Assembly (NCBI GenBank): GCA_017550165.1
Contig: JAFZQH010000020.1
Span: 1 to 64,000 of the forward strand
Length of the DNA: 64,000 nt
DNA from: Lachnospiraceae bacterium
Lineage (GTDB): Bacteria; Bacillota; Clostridia; Lachnospirales; Lachnospiraceae
Direction of reading: 5' to 3'
The position numbers and the translations under genes were made by a program. Under the pieces are notes generated by a model that saw nothing but the letters and a program-made list of their open reading frames with translations, ran no database searches and was not told where the DNA came from. Of this stretch, positions 62,783 to 64,000 are shown one piece after another (position 1 is the stretch's first letter; every line of letters starts with the position of its first letter).

Positions 62783-64000
62783 CTATGCGAGCCTCTGCCT
62801 GTCCACGAACAGTTTGACACCAAGCTCATAATCGAAATCTTCCAGGGCCTTGACCGCTTCATCCAGGAAGGCCCGCTCGGAATCATCCAATGCCAGGGCA
62901 TCCAGCTTATTGGCGCATTCCTCTATCTTATCATAATTATACAACTCGAACCCTTCCTTCATCTCCGAGAAAAGCTTATCAATCTCCTCTCTGGAGGCAG
63001 AGATCTTGGCTGTACTCTTTCCCGGATTCCTGTTGATCTCCATATCAACCAGCTGGATCTCCGAATCCAACTCATCAACAGTAGCAAACAGGTCGTCCGC
63101 ATATTCATTGATATACCTCTCTATATATGAAGTATGTCCGGCCTTTGCCGCCATTTCCATTATTTCGGACTTATCTGCCACATATACATATCCCAGCTGT
63201 CTTGCAGCCCCCTTGATCCCGTGAACTCTGGTCTGGAACAGGTTTATATCCAGCATATATGTCTTCTGGATATCCAGTCCGGCTTCGTAGATCTCCCCTC
63301 TGAAAGTCTGCAATGTCTTCTTCTTTGTCTCAATCTGGCGGAAAGAATCCCTTTCAGCCGCTTCCGTTACATCCTCAGCCGCAATCCTCTTTTCCTCCGG
63401 TAGGAATGATTCCAATACGCCTTTGATCTCAGGCATCTCCAGAGGTTTGGAAAGTATGGCATCAAAGCCCTTTGTAAGATACTCATCCCTTGTATTATCA
63501 AAAAGGTTGGCGCTCATAAGGATAAGAGGGGTATCACACATTCCTCTTATTATGCGTGCCGCCTCATCCCCGTTCATCTTCTCCATCCTGAGATCCAGGA
63601 CTATAAGGTCATAGTGGTTATTCTTAACTGCTTCCACTGCGGTGGTACCGTCATCCGCCTCATCAACCTTGAATTTCCACGGTTCCGTAAGCTCCTTCAG
63701 TATATGTCTGTTGATCTGCATATCATCTACAATGAGTACATTTGCATCGGGATAACAATATGAGGGATGAACTCTGTTGGCAGAATTGAGCTTGTTCCCC
63801 TTGAAGCTGAACTGGTCAATTGATGTAGGGGGCTTTCTCTCTGCATTGTCAGCAACACCCTGCAATATTGCGAATCCGATGGTGCTTCCCGTGACACCGT
63901 CGCTTTCAGCCCACGCACCGCCATGCATCATTTTCGCCATTCTCGATACAAGAGAAAGGCCGAGACCTGTACCCTCTTTTGCTGTCTGTGATGCATAGGA
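62783..64000 (-). CDS. Hybrid sensor histidine kinase, C-terminal part (ATPase end, receiver, HPt), partial
   Basis: The frame stays open from the right edge. It begins with the last part of an HATPase domain (EGTGLGLSLVSRM), then a linker, a receiver domain with phospho-acceptor in LIVLDLRMEKMNG, and an HPt domain with phospho-acceptor His in RVHGIKGAA near residue 260 of the visible part. The methionine at 63940 is not the start. This is the only kinase of the window with an HPt, which makes it a candidate phosphate donor partner for the other hybrid kinases. Confidence 0.92.
   Translation of the reverse strand, partial: SYASQTAKEGTGLGLSLVSRMAKMMHGGAWAESDGVTGSTIGFAILQGVADNAERKPPTSIDQFSFKGNKLNSANRVHPSYCYPDANVLIVDDMQINRHILKELTEPWKFKVDEADDGTTAVEAVKNNHYDLIVLDLRMEKMNGDEAARIIRGMCDTPLILMSANLFDNTRDEYLTKGFDAILSKPLEMPEIKGVLESFLPEEKRIAAEDVTEAAERDSFRQIETKKKTLQTFRGEIYEAGLDIQKTYMLDINLFQTRVHGIKGAARQLGYVYVADKSEIMEMAAKAGHTSYIERYINEYADDLFATVDELDSEIQLVDMEINRNPGKSTAKISASREEIDKLFSEMKEGFELYNYDKIEECANKLDALALDDSERAFLDEAVKALEDFDYELGVKLFVDRQRLA

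Overview
The window reads like the chromosome of a motile, anaerobic Clostridia bacterium, most probably a Lachnospiraceae member. This is inferred from gene content and order, not from a marker gene. Supporting signs are the ispF-cysS-mrnC-rlmB block, a DUF2225 protein, a GerMN lipoprotein, COG1101/2984/4120-type ABC transport genes, a soluble chemoreceptor, many hybrid histidine kinases, consistent AGGAGG ribosome binding sites and sigma-A promoters with 16-18 base spacers. No rRNA, CRISPR array, insertion sequence or intact prophage is visible.

Layout. 1-6.4 kb is an accessory zone with defence-gene debris: a partial HXXEE membrane protein, a 5'-truncated DUF5131 gene, an AbiEi antitoxin without its AbiEii toxin, a ~55-codon hsdM remnant, a DUF4846 lipoprotein, a DUF4143 ATPase with four repeats over its promoter, and a Fic protein. 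6.4-13.4 kb holds an apparent operon of a solute-binding-domain diguanylate cyclase, a hybrid kinase and a secreted S15-type peptidase. 13.6-16.4 kb is a three-gene ABC importer, followed by a transmembrane chemoreceptor, a LysR regulator, a second hybrid kinase and a large beta-helix surface protein (to 24 kb).

24.1-33.9 kb is the most unusual part: the lower cobalamin pathway (cobT, cobU, cobS, a second complementary CobU-like gene, cobC, cbiB) is interleaved in one direction with PilZ, CheY, CheC and a PocR-PAS-GGDEF-GAF-GGDEF-EAL protein. A sigma-A promoter sits just before pilZ, so c-di-GMP/chemotaxis signalling genes and cobamide assembly genes could share a transcript. 34-40.6 kb holds a membrane coiled-coil protein with a phage-tail-like C-terminus, holA, an orphan thioesterase, a two-component pair and a PucR-type regulator. 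40.6-46.9 kb is arginine biosynthesis: argG diverges from argC-GNAT-argJ-argB-argD across a region with two ArgR-like boxes.

47-53 kb is a competence-type operon in which comEA and comEC flank a response regulator, a histidine kinase and a GerMN lipoprotein. comEC, and possibly the kinase, seem to start at ATT codons. 53-62.8 kb contains an XRE regulator, an acidic small membrane protein, DUF2225, glnS, an SGNH hydrolase, a soluble chemoreceptor, rlmB, mrnC, cysS, ispF and two tRNA genes (Met-CAT, Val-TAC) separated by five perfect hairpins. The window ends inside another hybrid kinase with receiver and HPt domains.
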